DNA of 64,000 bases from Siphonodentalium dalli (taxonomy: Eukaryota > Mollusca > Scaphopoda > Gadilida > Siphonodentaliidae), in NCBI GenBank assembly GCA_032622095.1, contig CP136064.1:47319573-47383572 (forward strand), read 5' to 3'. This document shows, piece by piece, positions 37,801 to 43,640 of the stretch; within the stretch, counting starts at the first letter, position 1; each line of letters begins with the position of its first letter. The position numbers and the translations under genes are program-made. Below the pieces are notes generated by a model, which saw only the letters and a program-made list of their open reading frames with translations, searched no databases and had not been told where the DNA came from.

Positions 37801-39542
37801 GTACTACTAGTATTTGGTGTTATATACTGCATGGTGCGTGCTAATGTGGTGGTGGGGGAGGGGTAAGTGTGGGGTGCAAGTTCACTATATAGGTCATCTT
37901 GTTCGTTAATGGGGTGATAATGGGGTTGTACATGTGTTAGGGGTGGCCTCCTGTTATGATAGAAATCTTTAATTGAGTCGAGGGACATCTCAATGTGCCA
38001 TTCCAATCGATACAAAAGCCATTGCTGTCATAAATATTATATGCGTGTAAATATTTTATACCAATATAGCGCCGACTATATACTAGGGAAAGACTTTCTG
38101 CATGATGGTATAAATTATTGCCAGAAAGAGTAAATGGGTCCTGCTTTCTCTTCGAGCTAAAGAGTAAAGACGAGCGTTATTTTCACTTCTGTCCGGAAAG
38201 CTGAAAACAGAATATTTCTTCAAACCTTTCGGGCGTAACTTCATGAACTTAATGGAAATAAGAGTTAATTCTTGGAGCTATAACCAAGGTTTCAGAAACA
38301 ATATCCACGCCAGCATCACGTTGTAATTCTTTTTTACTGGAAAACTATATTGAAATTATAATTGTGACATAAACTATAGACTTATAAATTCCATTTTGTT
38401 ATTGAAATATCAAATTATGGCTGCCCTTCATCGACACGTATGAAATAAATGGATAGAACATTCAATATAAAACAAGATGGAGTCTATCGCATCACGCTGC
38501 TCGTTTCAAACCTATTATGGTGTCCACTAGAATTAAATCTAAATGGAATTCAATTTGAAAATTTGTCGCTGAAACACGCATTCTGATTGGCAAAGAGCTG
38601 ATTATTTTAATTTTCGATTCACCAAGCATCGGTCTTTGGTCAGAAGACAAATTTGGAATTGAGCACGGTGCGAGTGACAACGCACGTAAAATACGTCACT
38701 TCGTTGCCAGGAGTCGCGTTATCGAGTCAAACGTAACATTGTTTTCGATAGATACAACTAACATGGAACGTACCCAGAGATTTAATCACCGCAAAAAGGA
38801 TATCTCACTTCAAGCATGTACTGTCGATAAAACGTGTTTTTTGGTGGAGTTTATTTTTAATTTGTTGGTGGATTGAATTAAAACAGAGATAAACGTTCCC
38901 TACTTCGTTGGATATTCATGGATTTGAGCATGAAAACGCTTTGTGAACTCACCGACAAGCCCGCTCTTTCACAAACTATGCTCGAATCCTCGAATATGAA
39001 ACTCAACAGAGTACGTTTATCCCCTAAACATAAAGCGAAACAGACTTTGTTTTAAATTGGCCTGGAACCCTTAATTATTTTATACTGGTGAATGAATGGA
39101 CATAGCACGAAAGACCTAATAAGTTAAGTGTAGAATATCGCCTTACCTCTGTGACGATTGTCACATCTTGTTTGTCGATGAATTCAAAGTCCTTTCGTGA
39201 GCACGATTTGCCTTCTGAATCAACACCACACACAGAAGCATGTTGACTGTTGGGCACCATTTCCCCCGTGTGCAGAACAAGCCCCACACCATCGTCAAAA
39301 TTTTGAGTGTTATTTCTGTCGACTGGCAATGAATATTTTTGCACGCTAGCATTATTATCACTGATTCTTTGATCCGATGTGTTCGATCTGCACACGTATT
39401 CAGGTTGAACTCCAAAGAACGCCATACATATATGATTGAGTACGATTGGGAAATACGTCAAGGACAGAATAACTAAGACTAATAGTCGGCGTCGCCCAGA
39501 TGTCTTCGGATCTGAGCGTCTGTGGTTCTCATAGTCTGTCAT
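3361..39542 (-). CDS. SLC22-type organic ion transporter, whole nine-exon gene
   Basis: A 12-helix major facilitator transporter of the SLC22 (organic cation/anion/zwitterion) family, expected in the plasma membrane. The nine exons join with GT/AG introns and consistent phases into 536 residues with no stop. Seen in order: helix 1 (about residues 19-42); a long extracellular loop with N-glycosylation sequons at N54, N64 and N78; TIVTEWGLVC at the loop end; the MFS signature GYLSDMFGRKR (162-172); IPES (277-280) where the family has PESPRW; the second-half repeat RFGCKRTQ (388-395); CELYPTSIR in helix 10; R-x-GG-x-x-AP in helix 11; and LPDTKGMELP near the C-terminus. The altered PESPRW motif (PESVLW) makes substrate class unpredictable. 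The family is certain; the subfamily is not. Confidence 0.93.
3681..3883. mobile_element. Foldback MITE, about 200 bp
   Basis: The left arm starts CAATACGTC and runs through TCGCGGCCAT and GCTACAGGTCAAAGTT. The right arm is its reverse complement and ends GTGACGTATTG. The centre is an ATATGGAG palindrome. It sits in the last intron of the SLC22-like gene. Confidence 0.8.
4139..4211 (-). CDS. SLC22-like gene, coding exon 8 (residues 458-482)
   Basis: A 73-bp exon encoding (R)SVSIGACSFFNRLGGVLAPQ and ILLL, the helix 11 block (family S-x-x-ARxGGIxAP). The acceptor is GCTTTCAG and the donor GTAAGT, ending on a codon boundary. Confidence 0.92.
4785..4960 (-). mobile_element. SINE 3' part with AATC tail
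   Basis: Read on the minus strand, the sequence runs into AACGTTAAACCCCAATC followed by about eight AATC units, seen on the plus strand as GATT repeats at 4785-4817. The complete copy at 24605-24900 shares the CCCCAATAAACC end and carries a tRNA-like head, so this is a 5'-truncated copy. The left limit is approximate. Confidence 0.6.
5067..5470. repeat. 51-bp minisatellite, eight units
   Basis: Units begin ATCCAACGGGCAATATATCC at 5067, 5118, 5169, 5220, 5271, 5321, 5377 and 5427. Most are 51 bp (17 codons), so open frames run through the array on both strands (17-residue repeats containing RAIYPADKTRN or RRIYCPLD). The frames have no host-gene context and I treat them as by-products of a period divisible by three. 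Confidence 0.9.
5471..6450. other. Intron 7 interior, repeat debris
   Basis: No gene recognised. 5640-5760 is related, inverted, to 42170-42345 (shared phrases GGTTCATATTGAACCTA and ATTTGATTCTGAAATAGG), pointing to a dispersed element that also lies inside the Helitron at 41951. Confidence 0.4.
6560..6738. repeat. 90-bp tandem duplication over exon 7 end and splice donor
   Basis: 6560-6648 and 6650-6738 are identical except for one base (C at 6599, A at 6689). The unit contains the last 36 coding bases of SLC22-like exon 7, the GT donor and about 45 intronic bases. The single difference is at donor position +6. Confidence 0.95.
6695..6815 (-). CDS. SLC22-like gene, coding exon 7 (residues 418-457), duplicated donor
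   Basis: Encodes (D)FPINLEMLATSLAMAGKCAV, then helix 10 ending TFTCELYPTSI(R), the family's E-x-x-PT-x-R motif. The acceptor is CCATTTTCAG. The donor used here is GTACAT at 6694. A 90-bp tandem duplication repeats the last 36 coding bases and the donor, giving a second donor at 6604 (GTACAG) with an open frame between. Use of the distal donor would extend the exon to 6605 and add 30 residues. Confidence 0.9.
7457..7954. mobile_element. Foldback element, arms about 150 bp
   Basis: The left arm begins TAGATCATGTCGTGAATCTC and includes CACCAGTACAAAGCC, AACGCGGGGAATATATTTAT and TGTTCCTTA. The right arm is the reverse complement, ending ATGGCATGATCTA. The core between them is about 190 bp. A half-copy lies at 18213-18580. 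Confidence 0.75.
7919..9190. repeat. Dispersed repeat related to 9948-10370 and to the 48-52 kb element
   Basis: 7919-8380 is repeated at 9948-10370 (shared GTTAGCxAGAGTAGAGATT, AAAGGGTCAA, GGAGATCATAACCTTTATTT). 8340-9190 resembles the right arm of the large inverted-repeat element at 51125-51893 (shared ACACATCAGTGTGA, CCAAAGATAGTTCCAT, CAAGCTGGGGCGATA). No protein is encoded. Confidence 0.6.
9733..9937 (+). mobile_element. Truncated copy of the TTAA/GGCACGGGCGG MITE
   Basis: Starts TTAAAGGCACGGGCGGCGTT like the copy at 62453, runs about 200 bases, and then breaks off into the repeat that also follows 7919. The inner and right parts are missing. Confidence 0.8.
9948..10370. repeat. Second copy of the 7919-8380 repeat
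   Basis: Matches 7919-8380 in the same orientation over about 400 bases with indels. It abuts the truncated MITE at 9733-9937, so the junction probably arose when the MITE interrupted or was joined to this repeat. Confidence 0.65.
10658..11183 (-). mobile_element. TTAA-flanked MITE, 526 bp (piggyBac-like)
   Basis: Bounded by TTAA on both sides. The ends are AGATACGGGCGGTGTTGGCG and GAACGCCGCCCGTGCCT, imperfect inverted repeats. The interior shares phrases such as CTGATATGGAAATAATAAAG, AACCTGGCTTTTGTTTAG and CACGAGCAGGCTC with the copies at 21506 and 62453. There is no coding capacity. TTAA targets point to piggyBac-type mobilisation, though the ends differ from the CCCTTTACCC family at 2152. 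Confidence 0.85.
11184..11345 (-). repeat. Dispersed GTCCGTCCGTCAACAATTTC repeat fragment
   Basis: On the minus strand this reads as a TTGAGCT start, GTGGGTTGGCATCCGTCG, then GTCCGTCAACAATTTCC and a TCCGATCATCACC block, the same phrases that recur as four diverged units at 46838-47560. Confidence 0.6.
11534..11622 (-). CDS. SLC22-like gene, coding exon 6 (residues 388-417)
   Basis: Encodes (R)FGCKRTQIAFFFVSGVTCVA and ends IPTDQK. This is the second-half MFS loop (family R/D-x-x-GRR) followed by helix 9. The acceptor is GCTTTCAG. The donor is GTGCGA, the weakest in the gene. The final G joins AT of exon 7 to give D418. Confidence 0.87.
12541..13686. repeat. Tandem 370-bp units, first unit split by a Helitron
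   Basis: Unit A runs from 12551 to 13315 with an insertion at 12706-13091. Unit B is 13316-13686. They share TCAACCAGCCCATTATCTAA, CACTGATTGGCTTGATGCAC and GAGACAGTTGCTCGCTCTTT. Without the insertion unit A is 379 bp and unit B 371 bp. The pair ends 534 bp before the LINE coding start at 14220. Confidence 0.85.
12706..13091 (-). mobile_element. Non-autonomous Helitron, TC...CTAG, inserted between A and T
   Basis: On the minus strand the element begins TCTATATATAAATGAG and ends TTTCAGCTAG, with A before and T after. The neighbouring tandem unit B keeps the empty site (AATAAATGACAAACAGTCAC), which places the junctions exactly between A and T with no target duplication, as Helitrons require. 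A related copy with the same TC start and CTAG end is at 41951-42415. No Rep/helicase is encoded. Confidence 0.85.
14220..14872 (+). pseudogene. LINE N-terminus: 2A-like peptide and endonuclease domain
   Basis: Residues 1-26 are a hydrophobic stretch ending LLLLAGDVETHPGP, a 2A-like sequence of the kind known at the N-terminus of CR1/L2/Rex1-type LINE ORFs. The invariant asparagine of the D-V-E-x-N-P-G-P consensus is histidine here, so activity is doubtful. The apurinic endonuclease motifs follow: LNTQSIR, FTETWL (catalytic E), GCFYRPP and GGDFNE (D and N). The frame is lost between about 14838 and 14850; the expected TSTTLDLFLTNN continues in the other frame. Confidence 0.88.
14849..15470 (+). 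pseudogene. LINE linker between endonuclease and reverse transcriptase
   Basis: Continues TSTTLDLFLTNNKSIIES, the end of the endonuclease domain, then VRYHCPVVLRL where active copies have SDH-x-x-V. A basic linker with a KIMRQRNRLHRLAKGK segment follows, as usual for LINE polyproteins. The reading frame changes again between about 15450 and 15470. The missing SDH aspartate-histidine pair removes endonuclease catalytic residues. Confidence 0.8.
15450..16487 (+). pseudogene. LINE reverse transcriptase domain
   Basis: Picks up at SNGEFLISSTDKANAFNTYF and contains NNYRPISLLS, motif A FCDISKAFDKVWH, motif B TAGVPQGYMLGPLLFLVYI (usually S where Y is seen) and motif C LFADDTSIY with both aspartates. 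A TAA at 16398-16400 falls in the conserved QW-S-KKWLVEFNP block, and a further frameshift occurs near 16485. Confidence 0.92.
16485..17452 (+). pseudogene. LINE C-terminal domain with zinc motif
   Basis: From LTMGTTTLFEVPFHKHLGLI through YVRPVLEYASPVWDNC, a block conserved after the RT in CR1/L2/jockey-type LINEs, to FLPSTISDWNRLPECV and a terminal CACGAVETAHHYLLECHLY. The last is a C-x-C-x8-H-x4-C zinc-binding motif. The frame ends TKRF and TAA at 17450-17452. Confidence 0.9.
17995..18200. repeat. Dispersed repeat with C-tract, also at 12230-12400 and 27840-28400
   Basis: The phrases GGCATACCTTCCTG, ACTACCCC plus a C-run, and CTTTAAA recur in reverse complement at 12230-12330, and similar GGTGGGTGGGT blocks occur at 27870 and 28310. 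The open frames here (proline-rich) come from the C-tract and are not genes. Confidence 0.45.
18213..18585. repeat. Half-copy of the 7457-7954 foldback element
   Basis: Matches the left arm and core of 7457-7760: CATGTCATGAATCTCTACTC, TAGAGATCATATTC, GGTGAAGGTCCCAACTC and TGGAATTTCTCCCAGGTAA. The second arm is missing. Confidence 0.65.
18586..19396. other. Unassigned intron sequence
   Basis: A 118-codon frame at 18598-18954 has no family resemblance. An ACxAATCCGxGTTTTTxCGTGATT-like phrase occurs at about 18770 and again at 19010, followed each time by GACTGGGGTC, indicating a diverged local duplication. Confidence 0.35.
19397..19531 (-). CDS. SLC22-like gene, coding exon 5 (residues 343-387)
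   Basis: Encodes FGISAGYFGLTLKLTSFAGD then YFNFFVAGLLEVPSFIVAA, matching the helix 7-8 block of SLC22 (YYGLSL, then NFFLSGLVEIPAY in relatives). The acceptor is TTCCTTACAG and the donor GTAAGT. The exon is too short to stand out as an open frame and was found by matching the family and the phase. A 17-base poly-C run lies just upstream. Confidence 0.92.
19700..21146. other. Intron 4, nothing recognised
   Basis: Several 60-83 codon frames in both directions show no family features, low-complexity signals or repeats that I can link to the rest of the window. Confidence 0.3.
21147..21350 (-). CDS. SLC22-like gene, coding exon 4 (residues 275-342)
   Basis: Begins CVIPESVLWKH, the cytosolic PESPRW motif in altered form, followed by a charged central loop and LDLLRHPELRKRSMILFLSW, matching the family's LDLFRTPxLRRRT segment before helix 7. 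The acceptor is CATTTCAG and the donor GTAAGC. The exon is 204 bp with split codons at both ends. Confidence 0.9.
21506..22032 (-). mobile_element. TTAA-flanked MITE, 527 bp (same family as 10658)
   Basis: TTAA sits at both ends, with termini ATATACGGGCGGCGTTGACG and GAACGCCGCCCGTGCCT. It is nearly colinear with 10658-11183 and in the same orientation, inserted in intron 3 of the SLC22-like gene, about 155 bp 5' of exon 4. Confidence 0.87.
22922..22989. repeat. hAT-like end plus GGGTAC tandem repeat
   Basis: A CAGTAGCGAGTTTGCGAT terminus is followed by tandem GTACGG/GTACGC hexamers. Related termini, inverted, occur at about 27245-27280 (ATCGCAAACTGTTTTAC) and 29942-29990 (ATCGCAAACTCGCTACTG). 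The layout resembles the hAT element at 59210, which also has GGTACC hexamers just inside its ends. Confidence 0.5.
24060..24420. repeat. Cluster of TGACTAA motifs in both orientations
   Basis: About ten copies of TGACTAA or TTAGTCA fall in roughly 340 bases, several as close inverted pairs (GACTAATTAGTC; GTTAGTCATATTGACTAAC). The motif equals an AP-1-like site but its density suggests a repeat expansion or transposase-binding array in the MULE-like element. Confidence 0.6.
24605..24900 (-). mobile_element. tRNA-derived SINE, near full length
   Basis: On the minus strand the head at about 24795-24893 has an A box in GTGGTCCAGTCGGTAGAGTG and a B box GGTTCGAACCCC, spaced as in a tRNA promoter. 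The body continues to an ACGATAAACCCCAATAAACC tail near 24605. The predicted cloverleaf is degraded, so this is a SINE and not a functional tRNA. Confidence 0.75.
25551..26216 (+). pseudogene. Truncated MULE-family transposase
   Basis: The 221-codon frame from about residue 16 reads IFTDYETAAQKAL, the second catalytic aspartate block of MULE transposases (family F-x-D-x-E-x-A), then GCFFHKSQ. Later, VGPRTTNHVEGWHRQLK holds the catalytic glutamate block (family TNN-x-x-E-x-x-H). The N-terminal zinc-binding region and the first aspartate block are absent, and no frame for them is visible upstream. The product would be catalytically incomplete. Its position inside matching terminal repeats fits a decayed autonomous copy. 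Confidence 0.8.
26690..26830. repeat. Dispersed 140-bp repeat, second copy at 52125-52265
   Basis: Both copies contain GGAATAAACA, GAATGTAAA, ACATTCTTCCAATTC, CATTTACACGTCTTTCGTAC and CACTCCCAGT or GCTCCCAGTA in the same order and orientation. The family is unknown. Confidence 0.7.
27840..29470. repeat. Low-complexity C- and G-tract region
   Basis: C-runs at 28211-28220, 28827-28837 and 29341-29355 and G-runs at 27843-27851 and 29448-29457 are set in diverged repeats. 28850-28990 resembles 23370-23500 (TTGGAAATTT, ACAACAATAGGTTGAA, TTTTTAGACCA), so this is old duplicated transposon debris. No gene recognised. Confidence 0.5.
29942..29990. repeat. Inverted partner of the 22922 terminus
   Basis: ACCCGTACCCG hexamer-like repeats run into ATCGCAAACTCGCTACTG, the reverse complement of the 22922 end. 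No matching target duplication was found. Confidence 0.5.
30487..30683 (-). CDS. SLC22-like gene, coding exon 3 (residues 210-274 plus 2 nt)
   Basis: Encodes GIQTSMEVLALELAPNKHRG, where the family has a glycine-rich start followed by an E-x-x-P-x-x-x-R-G motif, then helices 5 and 6. The acceptor is GTTTCAG and the donor GTAAAT. It ends in a split TG|T codon. A 14-base poly-C tract lies 34 bases beyond the donor. Confidence 0.92.
30861..31000. repeat. 70-bp tandem duplication
   Basis: 30861-30930 and 30931-31000 share GCTGAGGCATTCACAT, GCGAGCACCACAGACGCAAG and AATGGCGCAATCATA with three or four mismatches. It lies in intron 2, about 180 bases upstream of exon 3. Confidence 0.9.
31020..33075. 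repeat. Diverged direct repeat and foldback (31175-31656)
   Basis: 31020-31160 and 32940-33075 are related (GTCGACCCTGAATTAAGGCT against GTTCGACCCTGAACTGAGGC; GTCGCATCAT; TCATTTCT). 31175-31656 has inverted ends, GACACATTTCGCGTAATGAA against TTCATTTTGCGAAAGGTGTC, with AACTACTACTGATAA inside. A third GTAGTAGTTCATTATG copy is at about 32830. These appear to be pieces of one foldback element family. Confidence 0.6.
32459..32492. repeat. Double poly-C tract
   Basis: Two C-runs of 15 and 14 are separated by ATCCA. The opposite (gene-sense) strand is a double G-run able to form a G-quadruplex. Confidence 0.9.
33240..34200. repeat. Dispersed segment, second copy at 43635-44180
   Basis: Excluding the MITE at 33341-33717, the sequence parallels 43635-44180: GATCTCCAACGAGTTATGTTGGGATATAA, CGAGTTTCATAA, GAGCTTTATGCCTTTTTAAC, CCAATTTGCCTCTTT and TTTTCGAAATAGTATTAATCCGC. 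A further colinear block (36290-36610) matches 44385-44680, with 2.1 kb including exon 2 present only here. Confidence 0.75.
33341..33717 (-). mobile_element. piggyBac-like MITE, second copy, inverted
   Basis: TTAA is at both ends, with CCCTTTGCCCAACA and TGTTGGGTAAAGGG termini and the same nested hairpin interior as 2152-2531 in opposite orientation. One hairpin (33371-33425) has lost its loop. The related segment at 43635-43880 lacks the element, giving an approximate empty site. Confidence 0.87.
34610..35085 (+). pseudogene. LINE C-terminal fragment
   Basis: Frames at 34623-34946 and 34898-35080 read SDLSDDNDIMRQYRSICSRS, KMYLFHMFVSPLYCAHLW, NNAYRKLMGYERACSASGMF and, after a frame change near 34945, VLVRKGVYGFRERTSNS and FSSYLFRHWNNLLY. 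This succession is the conserved region downstream of the RT in several invertebrate non-LTR retrotransposons. No RT motifs survive. It lies next to exon 2 of the SLC22-like gene, in the opposite orientation. Confidence 0.75.
35251..35481 (-). CDS. SLC22-like gene, coding exon 2 (residues 133-209)
   Basis: Begins with the W that completes the family motif TIVTE-W-x-LVC. It contains helices 2-4 and the MFS signature GYLSDMFGRKR, then AFSPNMTTFMVLRFVIG, matching the family consensus. The acceptor is TTCTACAG and the donor GTAAGT, phase 0 on both sides, 77 codons. Confidence 0.93.
36290..36610. repeat. Dispersed segment, second copy at 44385-44680
   Basis: Shares AAAAATATTGCTAACCAC, GTATAAAATTG, TTATTTATCAACAT, GATTTTAGAGT and GGTGGGTTCCTCGACTC in the same order and orientation with 44385-44680. 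Open frames on it are not conserved between the copies. Confidence 0.75.
36915..37617. mobile_element. DNA element with many subterminal AAGTGC motifs
   Basis: The ends are inverted (TACACACAAAAAAACCGAAG against its counterpart CAAGTGC..GCACTTGAGTTTTTTGCGTGTA) and flanked by TA. Within about 230 bp of the left end and 180 bp of the right end, AAGTGC, AAGTGT or their complements recur about twenty times, as expected of an array of transposase-binding sites. The middle (37150-37440) lacks them. No protein is encoded. Confidence 0.7.
37760..39146. other. Intron 1 interior, nothing recognised
   Basis: No gene or strong repeat seen. An ORF at 37737-38015 on the minus strand is rich in H, P and T and shows no known family. 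Confidence 0.3.
39147..39542 (-). CDS. SLC22-like gene, coding exon 1 (residues 1-132)
   Basis: Starts MTDYENHRRS, with helix 1 at about residues 19-42, then a loop of about 90 residues with four cysteines and three N-x-S/T sequons, typical of the SLC22 extracellular loop 1. The ATG has A at -3, and an in-frame TGA lies 51 bases upstream. A possible acceptor (TTTTTCAG, exon base 39625) suggests this exon also carries 5' UTR after an upstream non-coding exon. The donor is GTAAGG, phase 0. Confidence 0.88.
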
Positions 39543-39625
39543 AGTGATGTTAGTGATGGTATCGTGTTGCTGATTATTCTTTTTGACTCACATGGAAGCG
39601 TTGATGTTCGTTGTGGTGAAACCAC

Positions 39626-41080
39626 CTGAAAAATTAGAAACAACAAGGGTCATATTCACCAGGAAGTACCATTGTTATAAACCACACGGTTATACTAGTG
39701 GGGCTCAATAGCCAGGGTATCTGCGGCCGTCGATCGGACAGCCATCGCCACGGTTGGATTATATTCAATCAATGAGATTTGACAATGTGTGGCGCTATAA
39801 ACGCTAATAAAGATGTATGATATTAATATGAATCGTACGTGACACGTAGTGGAAGAACCACACATGCTGTGCCTCAAAATTGCCTTTTATCGGCGACATA
39901 ATGCGAAGAATAATGTATGTAACAGCATGCAGTGGTCACGACGGAGACGACAATGAAAACCTGACAAGACGTGTCGTGGATTGTGCAATTTTGTCTGGAT
40001 TCTGGCCCACAAATCCAAAATGACGTCAGAAACCGTATCATGACGTCTTCATTTTAAGTTTTCATTAAGCTACCCAACGAAATGGGTATAAATTAAATTA
40101 ATAGGCTAAATCACATGGGAATTTTTCGTAAGTTGTGAAGTAACTACTTTCATTTTCAGCGCGATGATCCATTCCCGATTCCACGTTTTGGCAATCTCCA
40201 CACTGTTGCTAACCGGAAGTCACGTGACAATTTCTCCAAAATCCATACCCGCGATCTTTGAAAAATCACTGATGGATACAAACTCCAGGCAGAGTTATCT
40301 CCCATCGCTCCGCTGAGATACCATAGCCATAAGGACATTTGGTAAAGATTCCTACGTGTTCTTAGTTCTTATGTTTTAGGATTAAAATTGTCTATGTCTG
40401 GCTCAGTTCATATTGTTCTTATCAATACCGAAAGAATTACCATTAGGCCCTATTGCAAACGTTTGGTGCTCAAAATAAGAAAATAGGTGACTAAATATAG
40501 TTCCGACGATATGTAAAAATAGATGCATCGGTCCGCAAAGTGCCATCCTTGTGGCGGTGATATATCGTAGTGATAACATAGGCGGCGCTGTATGGAGTTT
40601 GTGATGGATAAAGAAAAAAATATATGACGTCATTCACCTGCACCTGAGGTATAAACAACCACGCGCACCTGCGGCGCGCTGGTGGTTGCTATTATCACGT
40701 TGGTCATCCTATAATCCCCGCTGCAGGCACGTAAACGCCTTATAGCTGAACCCAGCATCTAACTAAATGTTGACATTATAGGGAGAATACGGCTTAACTT
40801 AGTGACAAAATGGCCGAAGGTTAGTGAGAATAAGCTGATTGTATACACGTACGTAGAGTTCGCAGATGATCATGTTGTTTTTTGATTTAATGAAGCGTAT
40901 CCACGTGTCAGAGAGTAGTATTTCTGAATATCTACGTTATTTCGTCACATGTTGTGCCCGTTGTCAGTTCAGTATTAAGATTTATATAACGTAATGATGG
41001 GCTTGATGGGCGTACACGGTACACCATTAAGTATCTATAGATGGTAAATAATATCCTCAATTAAGTGTCTATATCTGATA
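39626..41080. other. Upstream region of the SLC22-like gene
   Basis: No coding exon recognised. The promoter and any 5' non-coding exon should lie here or further upstream. A polypyrimidine-CAG acceptor at 39626-39634 supports an upstream exon. I see no TATA box or initiator that I can defend. Confidence 0.35.
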
Positions 41081-41081
41081 A

Positions 41082-41175
41082 TGGAGCTCCGTGGTCCGGT
41101 GGTTAGCGCGTCGGACTTGTGTTGCTGTCAACGCATCGGCATGCGTTCGCGCCTCCAGCTGGCCAAAGTGAGTTC
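41082..41175 (+). mobile_element. tRNA-derived SINE head
   Basis: GGAGCTCCGTGGTCCGGTGG then TTAGCGCGTCGGACTTG matches a tRNA 5' half with A box, and GCGTTCGCGCCTCC about 45 bases later is a degraded B box. The body and tail are not distinct. Confidence 0.55.
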
Positions 41176-41950
41176 CACACAACACTGGCTTGTCCAAAAA
41201 TTGATTAGCGGGCAATTGTGAGATCGCACGCTGTTCGAATTTCGCGCCAAGTTGTGACCCCTGAGCAAGGTTACTCGTACTGTGTCTGTTTCGCTCCACC
41301 CAAGCGTTAACACGGGTACCCGATTATGAGCAGTGAAAGATCTTGTCAGTATGCTAGTCACATTGTGACTGTACCTCCCCCTGTCCACGGGGAGCAGTAG
41401 ATGGATTACTGAATGTTCAGGCTCATCGGGGTAATAATTGTCCAACGCATTGAAACTAATTCCATGTCTAATGCGTGTAATTAAATGTATGATTATTATA
41501 ATGCTGTGCGGATGAGTGGTAATTTCGGGCAACATTTTACATTTTAAAATAAATTTACCATTCAAGCCATTTAAATGTTGCATGAAATCCAACGAAATTG
41601 AACTCTCATAATGATGGCGCAATTGAAAGCGCAGTTAGTGAAAATCAAACCAAAACGAAGATAATCTGACATTCGTGGAAGTGTTGTTACATGTAATCTG
41701 AATACCGTATTATACGAAATGTATCGTTGATGACGTCATACTATGAGTGGAGTTTTATGGTCTAATTTTGCGACGGAATGCGAGAGTAATCCAACTACCC
41801 CGGAATATAGCGCGCTTAACGGGTTCAATTGTCTGCCTTCAGTCAGACGGTATGCAATGTGTACTAAACAGTACGCAAAACTTAATGATGAATCCCAGAC
41901 ACCTCAACACTGGAAGCCGAAGAATTCTAAGTCAAACTGGTACTACTATA

Positions 41951-42415
41951 TCTATATAGATATATACAAAAGAACAGGATATGTATGTCCGTCTGCCCGT
42001 CTGTCTGTTCGGATTTTTCTCCCAGATCCCTAGACCAATTTCTACAAAATTTGGTGTGGTACGTGACTCGGGGTACCCCGGGGGAGGTTATAACGGCTTC
42101 ATTTTTTCTAAATTTTGATTTCAGAAAATTTTATTAAATAAACAAACAAAAAACACACAAATAAAAATAAGCTCACTATGGGCCTGTTTCAGAATCAAAT
42201 AAATGTGAATATTTAGGTTCAATAATGAACCTCTTTGCAGACCAGATGTACGCTCTTTATATATGTGTTTTCATTGTGGCCAGCGCCATCCAACATATTA
42301 TTTCAGAATAAAATAAGTCGAATATGAACCTTTATGAATATTTAGGTCCAAATGTGCGCGAAGTGCACACAAAGGGACCACAGGCCCCTCAGACGTTGAA
42401 GACTGCTTCAGCTAG
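41951..42415 (+). mobile_element. Non-autonomous Helitron, second copy
   Basis: Begins TCTATATAGATATATAC after an A and ends GCTTCAGCTAG before a T. The hairpin TGAAG-ACTG-CTTCA lies immediately before the terminal GCTAG. It shares GGATTTTTCTCCCAGATCCC-like and CAAAATTTGGTGTGG blocks with the copy at 12706-13091. A second repeat family (42170-42345) lies inside it. Confidence 0.75.
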
Positions 42416-43189
42416 TTACTATATATAAAGCCGATGTGTTCGAGCAAGGGATCGTAGGTTTTGGGTTTTTATATATGAAATTCTACCCAGAACTCGTTGG
42501 CTGCATGTTTCTAAATAGACTCGAAATAGTTTGAACGACAGAAGACATATGACTATAGTATCAACGTTATTGCACGCGTTTGTTGCAACGCGATGGTAAA
42601 ACGACAAATGTATGGTGTCGTTACACTATTTAGTCGCGCCTGGGGCTCATCAGCAATATGCGAAAAACGCTATATATAGACAGTATTTTTGGAAATAGAT
42701 TTGTCTGGTTGGTGCTTTAATTGCTTAATAGCTTTCATACTGGGTTCTGCTATTTTGATGACCAGACCTCTCTCAATTAAGCCAGATCTATAAATTGTGC
42801 TTCGACGACGTGCAAATCCGAGTCTGCCAAAATGACCTCCCTGTTTTTCTATGAATCTAGAAGTGTCATGCAATATAGGATCTTGTGAGAAAAGTATACA
42901 GATATCTATACCTTTTGTGGCTTACATTTATAGTATCTTTCATGTTGCTTCTTTCCCCGAATTTACAGTGAAATACACGAACTCGTAGTTTTAGCAATTT
43001 TGGGTCAAATATAGGCAAATTTTCACAAAAATCAGCTCGTATAAGGGTGAAAACATGCAGTTTTCTAAATCTCAGTCATTTGACATTTTTTTCAGGTTGC
43101 CACCTGTTGTTGTTATTGCCATGATTGTTGTATATGAACTAAAAAGGGCGCAATTCAGTTTGCATATAAGTCTAGTAGGCCTGAGGTTT

Positions 43190-43600
43190 TGCTATATCCT
43201 AAATCGCTCAGTGTCACTTAACATACTATGGCTCGAGATGGGCTGGCGCATACTACACATGCGTTGGCAACACTGCCATTTGAAAGCCATTTACAGAATT
43301 ATCAATGAAGACGCACCTTTGTATCTGACATATCTCCTACCAACAAGCTCCGGGGATCGATCGGAATATAACTTTACAGATTCCAAATAAATTTTATCCC
43401 TATTTCGCCAATAAAACTGAACATTCTAAACAGTCATTTCTCCCATCCATTGTTCAGGAATGGAGCAAACTATCCATGCATATAATGAACGCAACCCCAA
43501 TTTCAGATTTCAAAGCCAATTTAGGGATGATAGTCCCAATAACACCCCCTCCTATTTGTATACAGGAGAAAGGAAAATTAATACCATACACTGTAAAGTG
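43190..43600 (+). pseudogene. LINE C-terminal fragment
   Basis: Reads AIYRIINEDAPLYLTYLLPT, then SEYNF, and after a stop FLPSIVQEWSKL and ISDFKANLG in shifted frames. This is the Y-L-x-x-L...Y-N-L-R...FLPS-x-I-x-x-WN-x-L region found downstream of the RT in CR1/L2-type LINEs, including the element at 14220 (YNLR, FLPSTISDWNRL). It ends where the foldback at 43641 begins. Confidence 0.7.
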
Positions 43601-43640
43601 TGGATTCATTGTAGTGATCTCCATTCGGATATGTTTTATA

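Noticed and set aside
40156-40338. A further upstream coding exon of the transporter
   Set aside because: The first coding exon already has an in-frame upstream stop and a complete N-terminus; no donor in a matching phase supports extra coding sequence here.
41082-41175. A second tRNA gene
   Set aside because: The A box is good but the B box is degraded and no acceptor stem can be formed; SINE head is more likely.
42640-42670. Hammerhead-like CTGATGAG on the minus strand
   Set aside because: The required GAAA after stem II is GCGA and no stem III is visible; judged to be chance.
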